A stretch of DNA of 64,000 bases from Datnioides undecimradiatus. Lineage: Eukaryota > Chordata > Actinopteri > Lobotiformes > Datnioididae. The notes under the pieces were generated by a model, which was not told where the DNA came from, made no database searches, and was given only the letters and a program-made list of their open reading frames with translations. Below are positions 1 to 53,456 of this stretch, piece by piece. Both the position numbers and the translations under genes were made by a program. The DNA lies in the NCBI GenBank assembly GCA_008933995.1, contig WARS01000011.1:6552016-6616015 (forward strand), given 5' to 3'. Position 1 is the first letter of the stretch; every line of letters begins with the position of its first letter.

Positions 1-41882
<41,882 letters not shown>

Positions 41883-44410
41883 AATGGATGTCGCTGGTTT
41901 GGACCGGATCACACTGTCTGGCTCCTCATTCAGATCACCATTGGATGTCTGAGTAAACAGTGAATCTCCCTGGCCCTCTCCTTCTGTCCTGTTTTCCTCT
42001 CCGTCTTCTTCTAAGATCATATTTTACGTTTAATTTGTTCTTACAAGATAATTATTACACCCACCACCTTAAAAATCAGAGGAACTTTCACAGTTATTGT
42101 AACATACAGTATGGAACTGATGAAGGCTACTCAGCATGTAGGCATTTTGGACCCTCTGGTGCGATAGTTAATGTTCTGATCACAGATGGAAGTGATGAGG
42201 TCCGAAGCTGAGTGGAGCTGTGCTTTCGACGTGTACCTTTAACTGCTCGACCACGTCTGGCTCAGATTGGTTAGTGCATCGTAACCTCAGACGGCAGAAA
42301 AACATATGTACATCCAAGAGATTTAATTTTGCTCCATTTTCTCCGTGCAGTGGGAGGAGTGAGACAACAAATCTGTCAGTGGGAGGCAGAGACACTGAAA
42401 CTCCTGGAGGACATGGCACTGACCCATGTGACAGCCTGGTTAATCGACATATGTTAGCTCTCACATGCCTACCGATATATCGTATACTGTAAATGTAAAG
42501 ATGTGAAAAATATGTACATTTGGTAATCTCAAAAATATACCTGTTGGTGTTTTTTTTGAGGCAGTGTTGTAGTTAGATACATTGTAAAGAAAAGAGAAAA
42601 AAACACCAGAACAGTATTTTAGGATCACCTTTTCCATGGCCTCGTCTATAACTACATATCAAAGACTGTGCAAGTCACCAAACCCGGACCGCTGAGGGAG
42701 GCAGTGGTCGTGTGCATGGATCTGAACCACCATGACATCATACAGGGACTCACATGTCTTTTAGAGGTAGAATATAGAGAGGATATCCTCTGTGGAGCGG
42801 ACCAGTTGATACTCATGTGAGACAAAAAAGGAAACTCTCTTTTTTTCATCATACTGAACTTTTGAGTGACTGAAGACAGTTGGCTTAGTAAGAACTCATG
42901 ATAACGTTCTGAGTTATGTACACAACTTGATCACAATTCAGCCATGCAGTCATTGTGGAGAGTTATAAGCTGTGTTGTATTCATTTAATGCTCAACGGCA
43001 GAATTTTGTCCAGTCTATATTTCCCATTTCTATGCCTTTTACTGTGCTAAGTGTACCACATCACTGTGGGAGAGGGGCATCGGTGTGGGAAGGGGAGGCC
43101 GATGGTTATGAGGTGGGGCGGAGTGCCTTACTCAAACTAATGCAGAGTTGTTGCCGTTGTGATTTGTTTTGGGAACTGAATGCAAAACAGATGTTGACCA
43201 TGCACACATATCAGCAAACTGTTGAGTTGTGGAGCCTGTTTTCTTCTGACTTAACAGAGCAGTATATACAGTTATCTTGATGCACTCTCAGCTGTATAGC
43301 TTATCAATGTCAATGATTGCCCTTGTCCCCTAGTGCTTAAAAGGGGATCAAATGTAGCCTGTAGCATCACATCCTCTTCTCAGTCATGTGGGAGAGTCGA
43401 ACGTTTACCCAGACTGGCTCTTTATCAAAGTGGATTCTCATTTCAGCTTTATTTGTCTGTTCTGTAAAGAAAACATGTTACGTTTGCATCATTACAGGCA
43501 GCACCAGAGCTTTCTGAGCACAAGGCTTCAGACGATCTGTGAAACACGTGTTCAATCCCAAACAGTTTTGATACCGGCAGAGTCGTGGCATGCTGCTATT
43601 AAACCAGGACACCTGAGATGAAATCACTATCCTCCCGCATTTCTCCTGTTTGACATCATCCATCTCCCTTCTCGCTCATTAAAAATTAATCACCACAGCT
43701 TCTGAGTACAGGAGGACCAGTGAATTTAAAAACAATAATGCATTGTGACAATTTGACTGAAAGCAGCACGACGGCACATCCACCCTTGTGAACTGGTTTA
43801 AGTGTACTGGTAATCTAATTTTGGCGTGACAGTGCACCTGCAGACTTGGACTCTGGTGAGACCTTGTGCATCAAGCATCATCCAGACGGATTCTGACCTG
43901 CGGGGGTTTCTGAGTAAACATGAGATTTGGATGTTTTCTGAGCTGAATACAACTGCGGTTCATGTGACAGACTGGTTAACATGTCAGCGAGGAACATGAG
44001 AATATGCTGTAGAAATGTGTTTATGTACAAACATCAAAAATGAGAAAAGGTGAAAGAATATGTCATCCTCTGTCTCCGTCCGGGCCATCCCCCTGCCTGC
44101 TGTGAGTGATTTTTGTATACAGACACTAAAAACTGCTTTATTGGAACCTGTGAAGGATGGCACGTTCATAAACCCCCATTGAGATCAAGTATAACTGTGT
44201 AGTGTTAATTGTGTACTATTCACCTTGTACAGCTGTATTCCTACAAATATGGTTTACTGTATCATTGATACTGTAGTTTCAAAGACGTGAACAACTATTT
44301 TTATGAAATGCGACAGTACTGATATATTACATTTTGCTAAAAAACAAAAAACTTGTTTACTGAAAGATATTCTGAAATACTGTCAAATAAACTCTTGACA
44401 TGGTGTAAAA
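41883..44410 (+). other. magi3: magi3 3' untranslated region
   Basis: About 2.5 kb between the stop codon and the first downstream AATAAA (44386-44391). No other gene was recognised on either strand. Open frames here (for example 42972-43280) have no similarity that I recognise. The right edge is an estimate from the poly(A) signal. Confidence 0.75.
44386..44391 (+). terminator. magi3: magi3 poly(A) signal AATAAA
   Basis: Canonical AATAAA followed 15-30 bases later by TG- and T-rich sequence (TGGTGTAAAATATTCTTTTC). It is the last one before the convergent ergic2 gene. Confidence 0.7.
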
Positions 44411-44449
44411 TATTCTTTTCTAGAGATTGTTTGAGTCAAAACCACTATG

Positions 44450-44682
44450 GTGAGTCAATTAATCGGCTAAGACGTGAAGTTTCGCTGAATTTCAGTGTTT
44501 TATATAACTCTTGTTATACTTGGGGGGTGTGGAATGATATTTGCACAAAAGATCACATTTCTATACCTTTGATGCCTTAAAAACATTCGTTGGGAATTTT
44601 TCACGTTTTGGATATTTTATAGACAAAACTAACTTAAAATTTAATTACCATTGGATAAAATTAATGTTTGGTTGCAGCTCTA
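44450..44682 (-). mobile_element. Second degenerate 'GCTGCAAC' family repeat, between magi3 and ergic2
   Basis: On the - strand it begins TAGAGCTGCAACCAAACATT, contains TTTTGTCTATAAAATATCC and GTGAAAAATTCCCAACG, and runs to GCCGATTAATTGA near 44455. These match the internal order of the same family as the copy at 15497. It fills most of the gap between the two convergent genes. Confidence 0.45.
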
Positions 44683-44734
44683 CTTACCAGTACACACCTA
44701 AGACAATGCTAAATATTAATGACTCTACATCTAA

Positions 44735-45439
44735 TTGTGATTAAAGTGGGTTTTATTTAACAAATCAGCCACAACCATTTACACATAGGCACACTTGTGG
44801 AACAATTTAAAACCCTTCCAGTCTTTTCACACAACTCTTTAAAGACCCTGAACAAACACACACACAGTTCTTTTCCTTCATTAAAGCTGCTTAGGGCTCG
44901 TTTTCCAGCCTGAAGTTGAACAGAACCAGGCTGTGGAGTTCTGTGATCACCAAACTACATGAAGGAATCAGAAATGTTCCTCTTTCACATGTCCTCTGTT
45001 AGGCTGGTGTCAATCAGGCATACACACAACCACACTATCCTGAGAAAAGCTCTGCTTGGCCAAAATAAGTGAAAATGTCTGTATGTGGGTGCATGTGCCA
45101 TGGGAGCTCTAACAACAGGTGCAATCTGTTTAATGAAGTCAGGTCTGCAGTAACAATGTAAATAACTTGTGCTTAACCTGCTGTTCAGTCCTCCTGGTAC
45201 AGCTCTCCAGTCGAAGTGACGCATCATTAGTGGAGGTATTGATCACAATCGTTCATGGGTAGATGAACAGTCATGCCTGAATCTTACACCCGCCCAAAAA
45301 CATTATCTTTAAAAATCATACAAATATTTACACACGTCTGAACGGAGCAGAGTCACAATTCATCAAAAAAACAACAACACCTTGTAAACATGTTCCCAAG
45401 ATCTCATTGCTCAGTGGGCTGCAGCAGAGCAGTAGGAGC
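44735..45439 (-). other. ergic2: ergic2 3' untranslated region
   Basis: From the TGA (45442-45440) down to just past an AATAAA on the - strand (TTTATT at 44752-44757). About 0.7 kb; the end is estimated from the signal. Confidence 0.6.
44752..44757 (-). terminator. ergic2: ergic2 poly(A) signal AATAAA
   Basis: Read on the - strand as AATAAA. It is the last canonical signal before the magi3 3' end on the other strand. Confidence 0.55.
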
Positions 45440-48400
45440 TCAATGAGGGAAATTTTCCGTGGGAACTGGGGTTTCACCATTCCTGTGCTCATTCAGAGGA
45501 GCCTCCTGAGAAAAGAGAACAGAAAAATGTACAATAACGAACATGAGTGGCATCGACTAGATTAAAAGTCCTACTACTGACTTACCTTAAGGTTTCTGTA
45601 CATTCCTATCTGGAAACGACAGCAAATTACATCAACCAAGAATCCCACCATACCGTGGAGCATGCCTGCAGGTGAGAAAAGTATACGGCTTACTGGAGAT
45701 GCTGATGAGGGTTGAGGTGAGGTCAAAACAACTTGGCTTAAGTTGATAAATACATATGTTAGTTGTTAGGATGTTGTGTCTGTGCAAAGCTGTTTATTTC
45801 CAGTCTCTTAAGACTGACTGTCTACTCTCAGTGCACAATTATCCCTCAATAATTACAACTTCTAGCATGTTAGTTACTCTATCAGCTTTGGGACACTGAA
45901 TACAAACTCATTCATAAACTCCTCCCATTATCACAGCTCAGATGTTGACGCATCTATGAAAGAACTAAAAAGATTTTTCAATATATCCTTTATTGGCTTA
46001 CCATGCAAGAATAACCTTAATTTGACTAAACAAAGATTAAACTATACTATGACTATGCTGGATAATTTAAGTGTCTGCAAGTGGATTTTAACTATAACTG
46101 TAGTTAAATTAATTAAAAGCACTGTATATTTCCCTGGAAGCCATCAAATAACTAAAAACAGTTTGTACAGTATGCTAAAAGGAGACAGTACTTAACACTG
46201 GGGCTAAAGCACATTAAAGCTCCAACATTGTCCTTTTAGGATGCATTTGGCACTCAAATATGTTCGAGTGTCCCTGAAACAGAGTTTACCTACCCGTGGT
46301 AGAGAAGATGCCTCCAATGATGCCACAGAGTCTGACGAGAAACTGCCAGAGAGGCATGTGCTGCTCTGTGACTTTGACCATTAGGGAGCTGATATCATAT
46401 TTCATGAAGATCCCGGAGACTCCATGGCTGCCTGCTGCATGGTTTATCACCCGGTCCTGCAGAACAAGAGGAATATAATGATATTTACCATACTCGAACA
46501 TAAAGATACTACACAAATATGTAAACAGAGCAAACTTTACACCTACCTGCTCAGTGACTGAGTACTGATGCGTTTCTGCAGAGACTTTGTAGGTGTTCAG
46601 TTTGGTTGGCACGATGGTGATGAAGTACTGAAACATGTGATTTGCTAGAGACAACGACCACAGATATCAAAACAGTGAATTGTCTGGGTGTTTTTTCTGA
46701 AACAGTGCTACACAAAAACAAATCAGGATGTAAATCAAAGAAAAAGCACAAGATTAAAAACTCATTCATATTTGTCAGCAGACGTACGATCAGCAGAGAC
46801 TTTCTCAGTGCCATCCAGAGGACTAATAAGCCCAGGAATTGCTTCTCCAAAGGACATGTGGTCAATCCGATGAGAGAAGTTATAAGCTATAACACAAAAG
46901 CCAAGCCAAAATAATAATCCATGTCCATCAAGCACATAGGAAAAATGTATTTCACATATCAACAGCAACCACAACTTTAGTGACCAGTGAGAATACCATT
47001 GCCATGATACCAAAGTATGAAGATACATAAAGTAGATCTGTCTTAAATGTGGCTTCGTCAAAGGGATAATGAACTCACTGTCATGGCTGACGAGTGCAGC
47101 GAGATGTGCATGGCCTCTGGGGTGTGGGATGGACCTGTGCAGGGATCAAAGTGTCACACACTGATTATAACACTGTCAGGTCTAATTTTTATGTTCCGGA
47201 CAGAAATTGAGATGCCTTATATCTTACATCAGTGTGGGGTTTTTTTATATAAATTATTTTGATACATACTTGCCAACAGTAATATGGAAATTTCCTGCCA
47301 CCTTGTTGACATACAGATGTCCATGAATCCTGCAGGCACTGAGGGAGGTGGAACTGTCCTCACTGTGGGGAAAAGGATCAAAACTGTGGGGGAAATAATT
47401 CATCTAAATATATGGGAGGTAGGACACTTCCTTATTTATCTTTGTAATCATATCTCAAGTCCACAGTGCTTATCTTGAGGATCCTGTACCTTTGAGGCTG
47501 AGCAGGAGGAGCTCCTTTAATTGCCGCTTTGAAGAGTACATCCTGGAGAGAGTGCTCCACTTTCAGACGCTCCTGTATGTGCAGAAGTGTCCTAGCGGTG
47601 AAAAAAAGATGAAACATCTTCAATTTGTGTTTGTAATTCATTTTCACAAAAACAATATGAGAAATTTAAGCTGCTTGCACAGTACCAGTGGTGTGCCGAT
47701 AAGTAAATACTGTATCAATACCAGTGACAGTACTGTTTGACACTTAACGACAGCTGTATTTTAAACCACATAGCAAATTAATGCTGACTGCTGGATGAAA
47801 ATGCCATATAACTTTTCATGGTTATAAATTGATCTGTAATGCATTGAATCTTACATGTGCCACAATCTTTGCTGTGGAGAGAGCTCAAAGTTGACCTATG
47901 ATGTGACAAAACAGAAATGTCAGATAAGCATAAATTAATTTTACTAGTATGACTAAAAAAAAAGAACATAGTATTTTATGCTTTTCCTCAGATCTTTATA
48001 GTACGGTAAATAAACTGAGCCCATAACTCACTGGTTCATATTTTAAGCCGTCAGAGGCTACCATGGTTTCTGCCAGGTCCAGGACATCTGCACCAATATC
48101 TGCAGTCAACCACACACACGCGTTAAAAACACCTCACAACCAAATATGAATGAGTACTTTCAGGGCGAAGATAATATACAATTGTTACACTTACACTGGC
48201 ACCTCATGGCCACTGTAATGTCAACATTTATCCTCAGCTTGCTGTAAGTGAAGAGGAGATGCAGTTAAAGACAGGAGTCACAGATTTGAAGCAAGGTGCT
48301 CTCGTGCAACCGTCTCTCACCTGCTGAAGTCTTTGTCCACCTCATACTCATACTTCATCCATGTGGCTCTGTACACAAAGAACTCCAGGAAGGCAAGGAC

Positions 48401-48634
48401 AGCCATGAAAGTGAATGCTATCAGAGACACTGGAGAGAGTATCGCAATGAGTCACATTACATTAGCCCCCTCATGTCTATGTATGTATGTAGCATTTAAG
48501 GCTACGTTTAGCTTTGTGGTCTGTGTACCTGTCCCACCGCTGGCTGTGGACTCCACATAGCTCTCAGGAACTTTGGGGAAAGCGTCCAGCTCCTTCACCA
48601 GAGTCAGAGCCTTCTTCTTCGTTAGTCTCCTCAT
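45440..48634 (-). CDS. ergic2: ERGIC2, ER-Golgi intermediate compartment protein 2 (Erv41 homologue)
   Basis: Two-pass membrane protein that cycles between ER and Golgi with ERGIC3 and returns cargo to the ER. Coding exons in transcript order: 48529-48634, 48321-48429, 48195-48241, 48032-48099, 47855-47895, 47490-47591, 47270-47362, 47079-47134, 46788-46886, 46547-46644, 46294-46456, 45586-45665, 45440-45505. Phases agree and give 375 aa (human about 377). Seen: start MRRLTKKKALTLVKELDAFP, TM1 about residues 36-55 (SLIAFTFMAVLAFLEFFVY), lumenal domain with CRIHGHLYVNKVAGNFHITV and YNFSHRIDHMSFG, TM2 about 309-331 (LWQFLVRLCGIIGGIFST), cytosolic tail ending ENFPH. Convergent with magi3. A short upstream frame overlaps the start codon. 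Confidence 0.95.
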
Positions 48635-48675
48635 TTTAGGAGCAGCAGTGACGAGGCTTCGGGTGACTCCCACAT
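48631..48675 (-). promoter_or_regulatory. ergic2: ergic2 upstream open reading frame overlapping the start codon (ATGA)
   Basis: An ATG at 48675-48673, out of frame with ergic2, opens a 14-codon frame (MWESPEASSLLLLK). Its TGA (48633-48631) overlaps the main ATG (48634-48632) as ATGA. The upstream ATG has T at -3 (weak), the main one A at -3 (strong). It assumes that transcription starts upstream of 48675, which the sequence does not prove. Confidence 0.55.
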
Positions 48676-49080
48676 AAAGTTTTCCGGCAGTTGTTCGTCA
48701 GTTGATGTCGGTTGTTTCGTTTGAGGGAAGGATGTGTAAAGTTAGCAAGCGTCCAGTCAGTGTGTCGTGCCCCTCTGTGCTGACGTCGACCATGACAGCT
48801 GTTAGCGACAGAGCTAACAGTTGACGTTAGCGTTAGCAGCTATCCCAGAGCTAGCCGGCTAAAACATAACTGCGGGCCAACTGGGGTGAATGGAAAAAAA
48901 CGCTATTATACCGCCAGCTCAGTCCACGGTGTAAAAGCTACTTTTTACAGTTAACAATCAATAAATCTCCTAAATGCTAAGTAAGCTACACAACCTGAAA
49001 GTGTTGTGTGCTAGCTAGTTACTGTCTTTTTAATCTATTGTCCGGAACAGTAAGATCTCCCGTTTGTAGTTAGCGCCCTC
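48676..49080 (-). promoter_or_regulatory. ergic2: ergic2 5' UTR and promoter region
   Basis: CpG-containing sequence upstream of the start codon with a cAMP-response-like TGACGTC(G) at 48781-48788 and several GTTAGC repeats. The transcription start was not determined. Confidence 0.4.
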
Positions 49081-49892
49081 TGTCGACCATGTCAGTGCAA
49101 GTTACAAACACGTATTTCACTATTGAAAACATTGTTAAAAGTAATAAAGATTGCATTTTGATTTAGTGTTGTGGTAGGATAATATATAGGGGGATTATGT
49201 TGGTATCTGATGTGTCCCTAGCTAGGCTCACCACCAGCAGGCACTGGCCCCAGGAGTCCTCAGGTGCACTGTGTAGCATTTACTATTAATACTATAATCA
49301 ATTACAGTTTTGTTAATTTGATTGTTCACACATTTGTTTGGTAGTATCCACTAAGTTGCAACTTTTACCGTTTGTAGCTCAGGTGATATGCTCATACAGT
49401 GCATATAAATGAGTGTTTTCCTTGGCCACATTTAGCTGCTGGGGGACCCTGGGGCAAAACTGAGCTGCCTGCTCCTCATTAACTACCTGCTCCTCGTGTC
49501 TGATCAGTGAGTTCAGTATGCTGGAATTTTACATGGCCCTGTGGATGGATTACTGGATGATGGACCTCTGGGCATACATGTTATAAAGCAGAGTGGAGTC
49601 TTGTTCTTTAAAATATTCAGAGAAGACCTATTTCATAGTGTCAACACTTAACGTAAGCTGAAATAGACCTCAACATACTACATAAAACATAGATGTCATG
49701 TTGGATTCTTTTTTCTTGTGACAACCTCAGACTTTTCGACTGTTAAAAGTTCTCCAGAAGGACTTTGATTCATCCATGATCCCCAAAAAGTTACATTAAT
49801 AATTATACCACAAACAACACAGTGATCTTTAGGCTTTTGAGTTTTTTTTAAACTACGATGACGCAGCAGTCGTCAATGCAACTCCATATGTA

Positions 49893-50040
49893 TTTTAACC
49901 TTGAATGTCCCAGTGTGGGACTAATAAAGGAATATTACTATTATTGTTATTATTGTTGTTGTTGTTGTCATTATTGTTGTTGTAAACAACAGTAATGATA
50001 ATAATGATAATAATAATAACAATAATAATAATAATAACCA
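49893..50040 (+). mobile_element. Retroposon-like 3' tail with trinucleotide array
   Basis: TTGAATGTCCCAGTGTGGGA, then CTAATAAAGGAATA and a long ATT/TTG/AAT array (about 49930-50040). A short hairpin followed by NAATAAAGG and a microsatellite is the 3' tail type I know from teleost LINE-like retroposons. Only the tail is left; no coding part was seen. Confidence 0.5.
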
Positions 50041-51271
50041 TAATAATTTATTCCCTACATTTTGAGGGCCTACAGCAGTGTAAAACTTTCTGCTTAATTT
50101 TAGCATTAAACATATTTCTCTTTGCATCTCAGTTTCATTTTCAACTGAGTTTGAGGACTAAAACCATGTTTGGATACCTAACAATATATCAGTTTGTCAA
50201 ATGTAATGACATTGCTGTAACTAATTTTTTAATAATTTTGATCATATGCTTGTGCCAAAAGCATTTTTCAAGACATAATCCAAAATAACTTATCTGAAAA
50301 GGACAATGAACTGGAAATTAATTTCTATTGTTCCACTGATTTTGGACAGTAGAGTCAATACAATTATTAGTCTCTGTCTATGGAGGGGCTTCAACATTTC
50401 ATTACTGTTCTGTCTCACCAATTTTCAAATAATTTTTCAAATCCGCAAAGAAAACCATTTTGTTTATATTTAGAAATATGGCAGAAATACAAATTAAGTC
50501 CATTTAGACTTTCCCTTTCATACCAAACTGCATCTTCAATGGGCAGTATGGAGAGGTTTGATCCTCTGCTCACACAAACTGGTTTTCAGCTACTTTTCAG
50601 CCCTATTAATGTATCCTTGAATAGTTTGCTGAATCCTGGACACTGATCACTGACATTTAACCTTCTCTGTGATGGAGGAGGCAAAAAAAAGACAATTTTG
50701 AAGCAGGGATTGGAAAAGCATCAGGTTAAATGCTGCTGAATATATTTATGAATGCATTAACACTCATAGAATAACAATGCTACAGATGACAATATTGTAA
50801 GAGTATGACAACAACAGTAGTAACTACTTGCAAAACAAAGTATTATTCAGATTGAGAACATGTACATTTCAAGTAACGAAAGTCACAAGAGGCTTCTTCC
50901 TTCAGTCAGGTGTGCATCTCTTGAAATAAAAATAATTTAAATATGTTTAGAATCACATAATAAGTGAACGTGTTGTTGACTGTCAGTACCATTGATATAC
51001 AGACAGTACACCTATAGTGACACACTATACAACGTCAAGTATTATCTGCATATTCTTAGTGCTGTGCAGACATAGGACAAATGAACATGCCAACAAAAAC
51101 CTTCATCCTCATGGACAGTTCCTAGCCACATTTAACATCAAGGTCGTGATGCTTTCCAACAGATTAATGACTGGAAAAGTCAGCAAACCTTGTGGAGGCC
51201 AAAACAAACACAAATATACAGCACAACCTCCCGCTTAAATATTTTTACTGTCCGTTCACAAACTGCTTGCT
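50041..51271 (-). other. kxd1 3' flank and intergenic DNA
   Basis: Sequence between the retroposon tail and the kxd1 stop. The kxd1 3' UTR must lie in its right part. No AATAAA was found on the - strand near the stop; an AGTAAA occurs at 51244-51249 and a CATAAA near 50755. No gene was recognised. Confidence 0.5.
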
Positions 51272-52185
51272 CTATTCAGCAGGTACAGAGTCAGGGCCTT
51301 CGTCCCGTAACACACCTGTCTCTAGGACATCAGAGGTGGGTGTGTCTGGTGGCTCTTGAGAGAGATCCTCAGAGCATCTGCTCACAGTGGGTGAGATCAC
51401 ATCTGGACTTGTGTCACAGGACTCTGTGCTCTGCTCCGAGGTGGCTGTTGTAGTTGTTGTGGCAACACTGGGAGGAACTGGGTCAAACTCGTCATCGTCG
51501 TCCTCCAGGATAGGTGTCTCATGGATATCTGCCAGAAAAACAGACTTTTAAGACAAAGCTGATTTGGGGAAGTTTACGGTGGTTAAAAAATGATGAGGTA
51601 AAAAATGGAACTCACTGCTGAAAGCTTCAGGGTACTGCTTGGCAATCTTCCCTTTTAGTGTCCTGTAGAAGCAAATAAGGCCAGTTAGTGTAAATGTGTG
51701 TGTGTGTGTGTGTGAGGGGTGTGTGTGTGTTTACGTTACATGAGTAGTGGCTTACCTGATTCTTCTGAAAATGCTGTCCAGATCTTTCTTCATCTCCACA
51801 AGGGTGCGGGTGTGAAGCAGGAAGCGCTCATTCATCTGCTGCAATCTCACGTTGGACAGGCCGTTAAAGTTGATCAGCATTTCATTGGTCTTCTCGAAGC
51901 GGTCAAGCCTGTTTTCACAACAATTCAGCAAACCAACAAGTCAGATCACAAAGATCAAGGCACGTGTCAGCATCAGTGTCGTGCAAATGATCTTATGTAC
52001 GCTAACAACAGCACAGCCATGCTATAGTTAGCTGTAGAAAGTAAAATCACATCAAGCTATAATGACAAATGATGCCCTGTCACTCACATGTGTCTCTGAG
52101 CCTGAATGATGGCGTTAACATCCTCAGAGTTGACCATGCTCAGCATCCTGTTGCAGAACACGCCGGATGCTGTGGGCTCCACCAT
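51272..52185 (-). CDS. kxd1: KXD1, KxDL motif-containing protein 1 (BORC subunit)
   Basis: Small coiled-coil subunit of BORC, the complex that recruits ARL8 to lysosomes and moves them to the cell periphery; also linked to BLOC-1. Coding exons: 52088-52185, 51756-51908, 51616-51662, 51272-51528, giving 184 aa (human about 176). Seen: [38 protein letters not shown], the KKDL form of the KxDL motif at residues 73-76 followed by [20 protein letters not shown]. The acidic tail ([27 protein letters not shown]) is conserved in its first part and then diverges. The ATG was chosen because it lies 15 nt inside an exon and aligns with the family start. Confidence 0.95.
51692..51731. repeat. (TG)n microsatellite in a kxd1 intron
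   Basis: Interrupted TG run that fills much of the 93-bp intron between the exons at 51756 and 51662. Confidence 0.9.
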
Positions 52186-52569
52186 GATGGAGTTCAAGAG
52201 CTGCAAATAAAACCTCAGCTTAGAAATTCACTCTTGCGAATAGCGCGATATAACATAATATTCTCAGTATATAATAAGAACCGAATCCACGAGCCCTTAA
52301 AAAAGATTAATCATGAAACAAACAGACACATATTCGATGCCAGTTCAGCCAATTGCATCCATCGACATTAATATACTTCATCTAGCACAGGGTTAGTACA
52401 GTCAACTCCATCTCCCGAGTTCCTCTGTCATGTTTTCATCCCAGCGTCTTTTTTTAACTTTATTAACAGAGCAGCAGAGTTTCCTCTTAGCAGCCTGCAC
52501 GAGCCGGTGATTAAACCGTTAGCCTACGAGCTAAACTGGCACGCGAAGCAGGAAATTCATATTTGCTAC

Positions 52570-52735
52570 CTCGGGTCTCAGGGTGGTTGTCTGCGTCGAC
52601 TTCCAGCTGTTTGAATAAGATTTAAAACAATATCTTCAGACTAAAGGCACATCTAACAGCTGACTGTAAAACAAAAACAACGCACTTCCGTGTTTAGTTC
52701 AACTTCCTGTCATAGGACTACCGCTTCCGGTACGT
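52570..52735 (-). promoter_or_regulatory. kxd1: kxd1 5' UTR exon and promoter with three ETS-type motifs
   Basis: A non-coding exon probably ends at 52570 (CCCGAG/GTAGC). On the - strand three GGAA cores occur within 50 bp: CGGAAGT at 52684-52690, AGGAAGT at 52702-52708 and CCGGAAGC at 52723-52730. Closely set ETS sites are typical of TATA-less housekeeping promoters. The 5' edge is not determined. Confidence 0.5.
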
Positions 52736-53456
52736 GCTTCTCCCGTTTCTTCTTTTTCTCCTTCCTTGATTTAAAACTGCGCAGTCACAAATATACATAA
52801 TTAACTAATGTGATATGGTTGTATCATTGGTTTATATGAAAAATAACATTTAAAAATTACTAAAACAGCAAAAAATGCACAAAATTTGAATATGAAACAA
52901 ATGAAAAATAATTAATCTAAAATGAAAATGCAATGTCATCCAAAGTAATGGATGTTGTTGGTGCCTCTCTACTGAGTATACTTTATTATTTGAAACTGAT
53001 TATGGCCTAATCTTAATCCTGATTGAAGAATGTGTAAGGTGCCAATGACACATTAGTTTAAAAGGATCATCCAAAAAACATTTCAGTAGCCAACCTTTTT
53101 GAATATTTTTAGAGAAACTGCTAAATGCATGGTAGGCTATAACAATGTGTGCTACCCTGAGACATGAATTCTTTGTATTTAAATATCAAGCAAAGTGATT
53201 ATGGTGTAACTGCTCTAAAGTAAAGTAAGAAGTGTAAGGTACATTTTAATAATTCTTGTGATTGATTAAACTCAGATGGAAAACAAATTCCCATGAATAT
53301 CAGGAAAGACTCTGATAAGTCTGACTATATTCTTATGACAACTCTTTTTAAAAAAAAATATAATTCTTGATCTATTATTGTTAACTGGATGTGGATGATC
53401 CTGAGTTTGATTCTATCCACTTTTACACCAATAAATTCACTAACTCCATACTGCCA

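Noticed and set aside
47262-47271. A possible GC-AG intron in ergic2 (TTG/GCAAGT)
   Set aside because: Shifting three bases gives GGCAA/GTATGT, a normal GT donor, and only this one restores GKSIPHPRGHAHLAALV across the junction.
48635-48673. N-terminal extension of ergic2 to 48673
   Set aside because: The first codon there is GTG, not ATG. MRRLTKKK at 48634 matches the family start.
49921-50127. Minus-strand frame with Leu and Thr runs
   Set aside because: It is the translation of the ATT/TTG array behind a retroposon tail.
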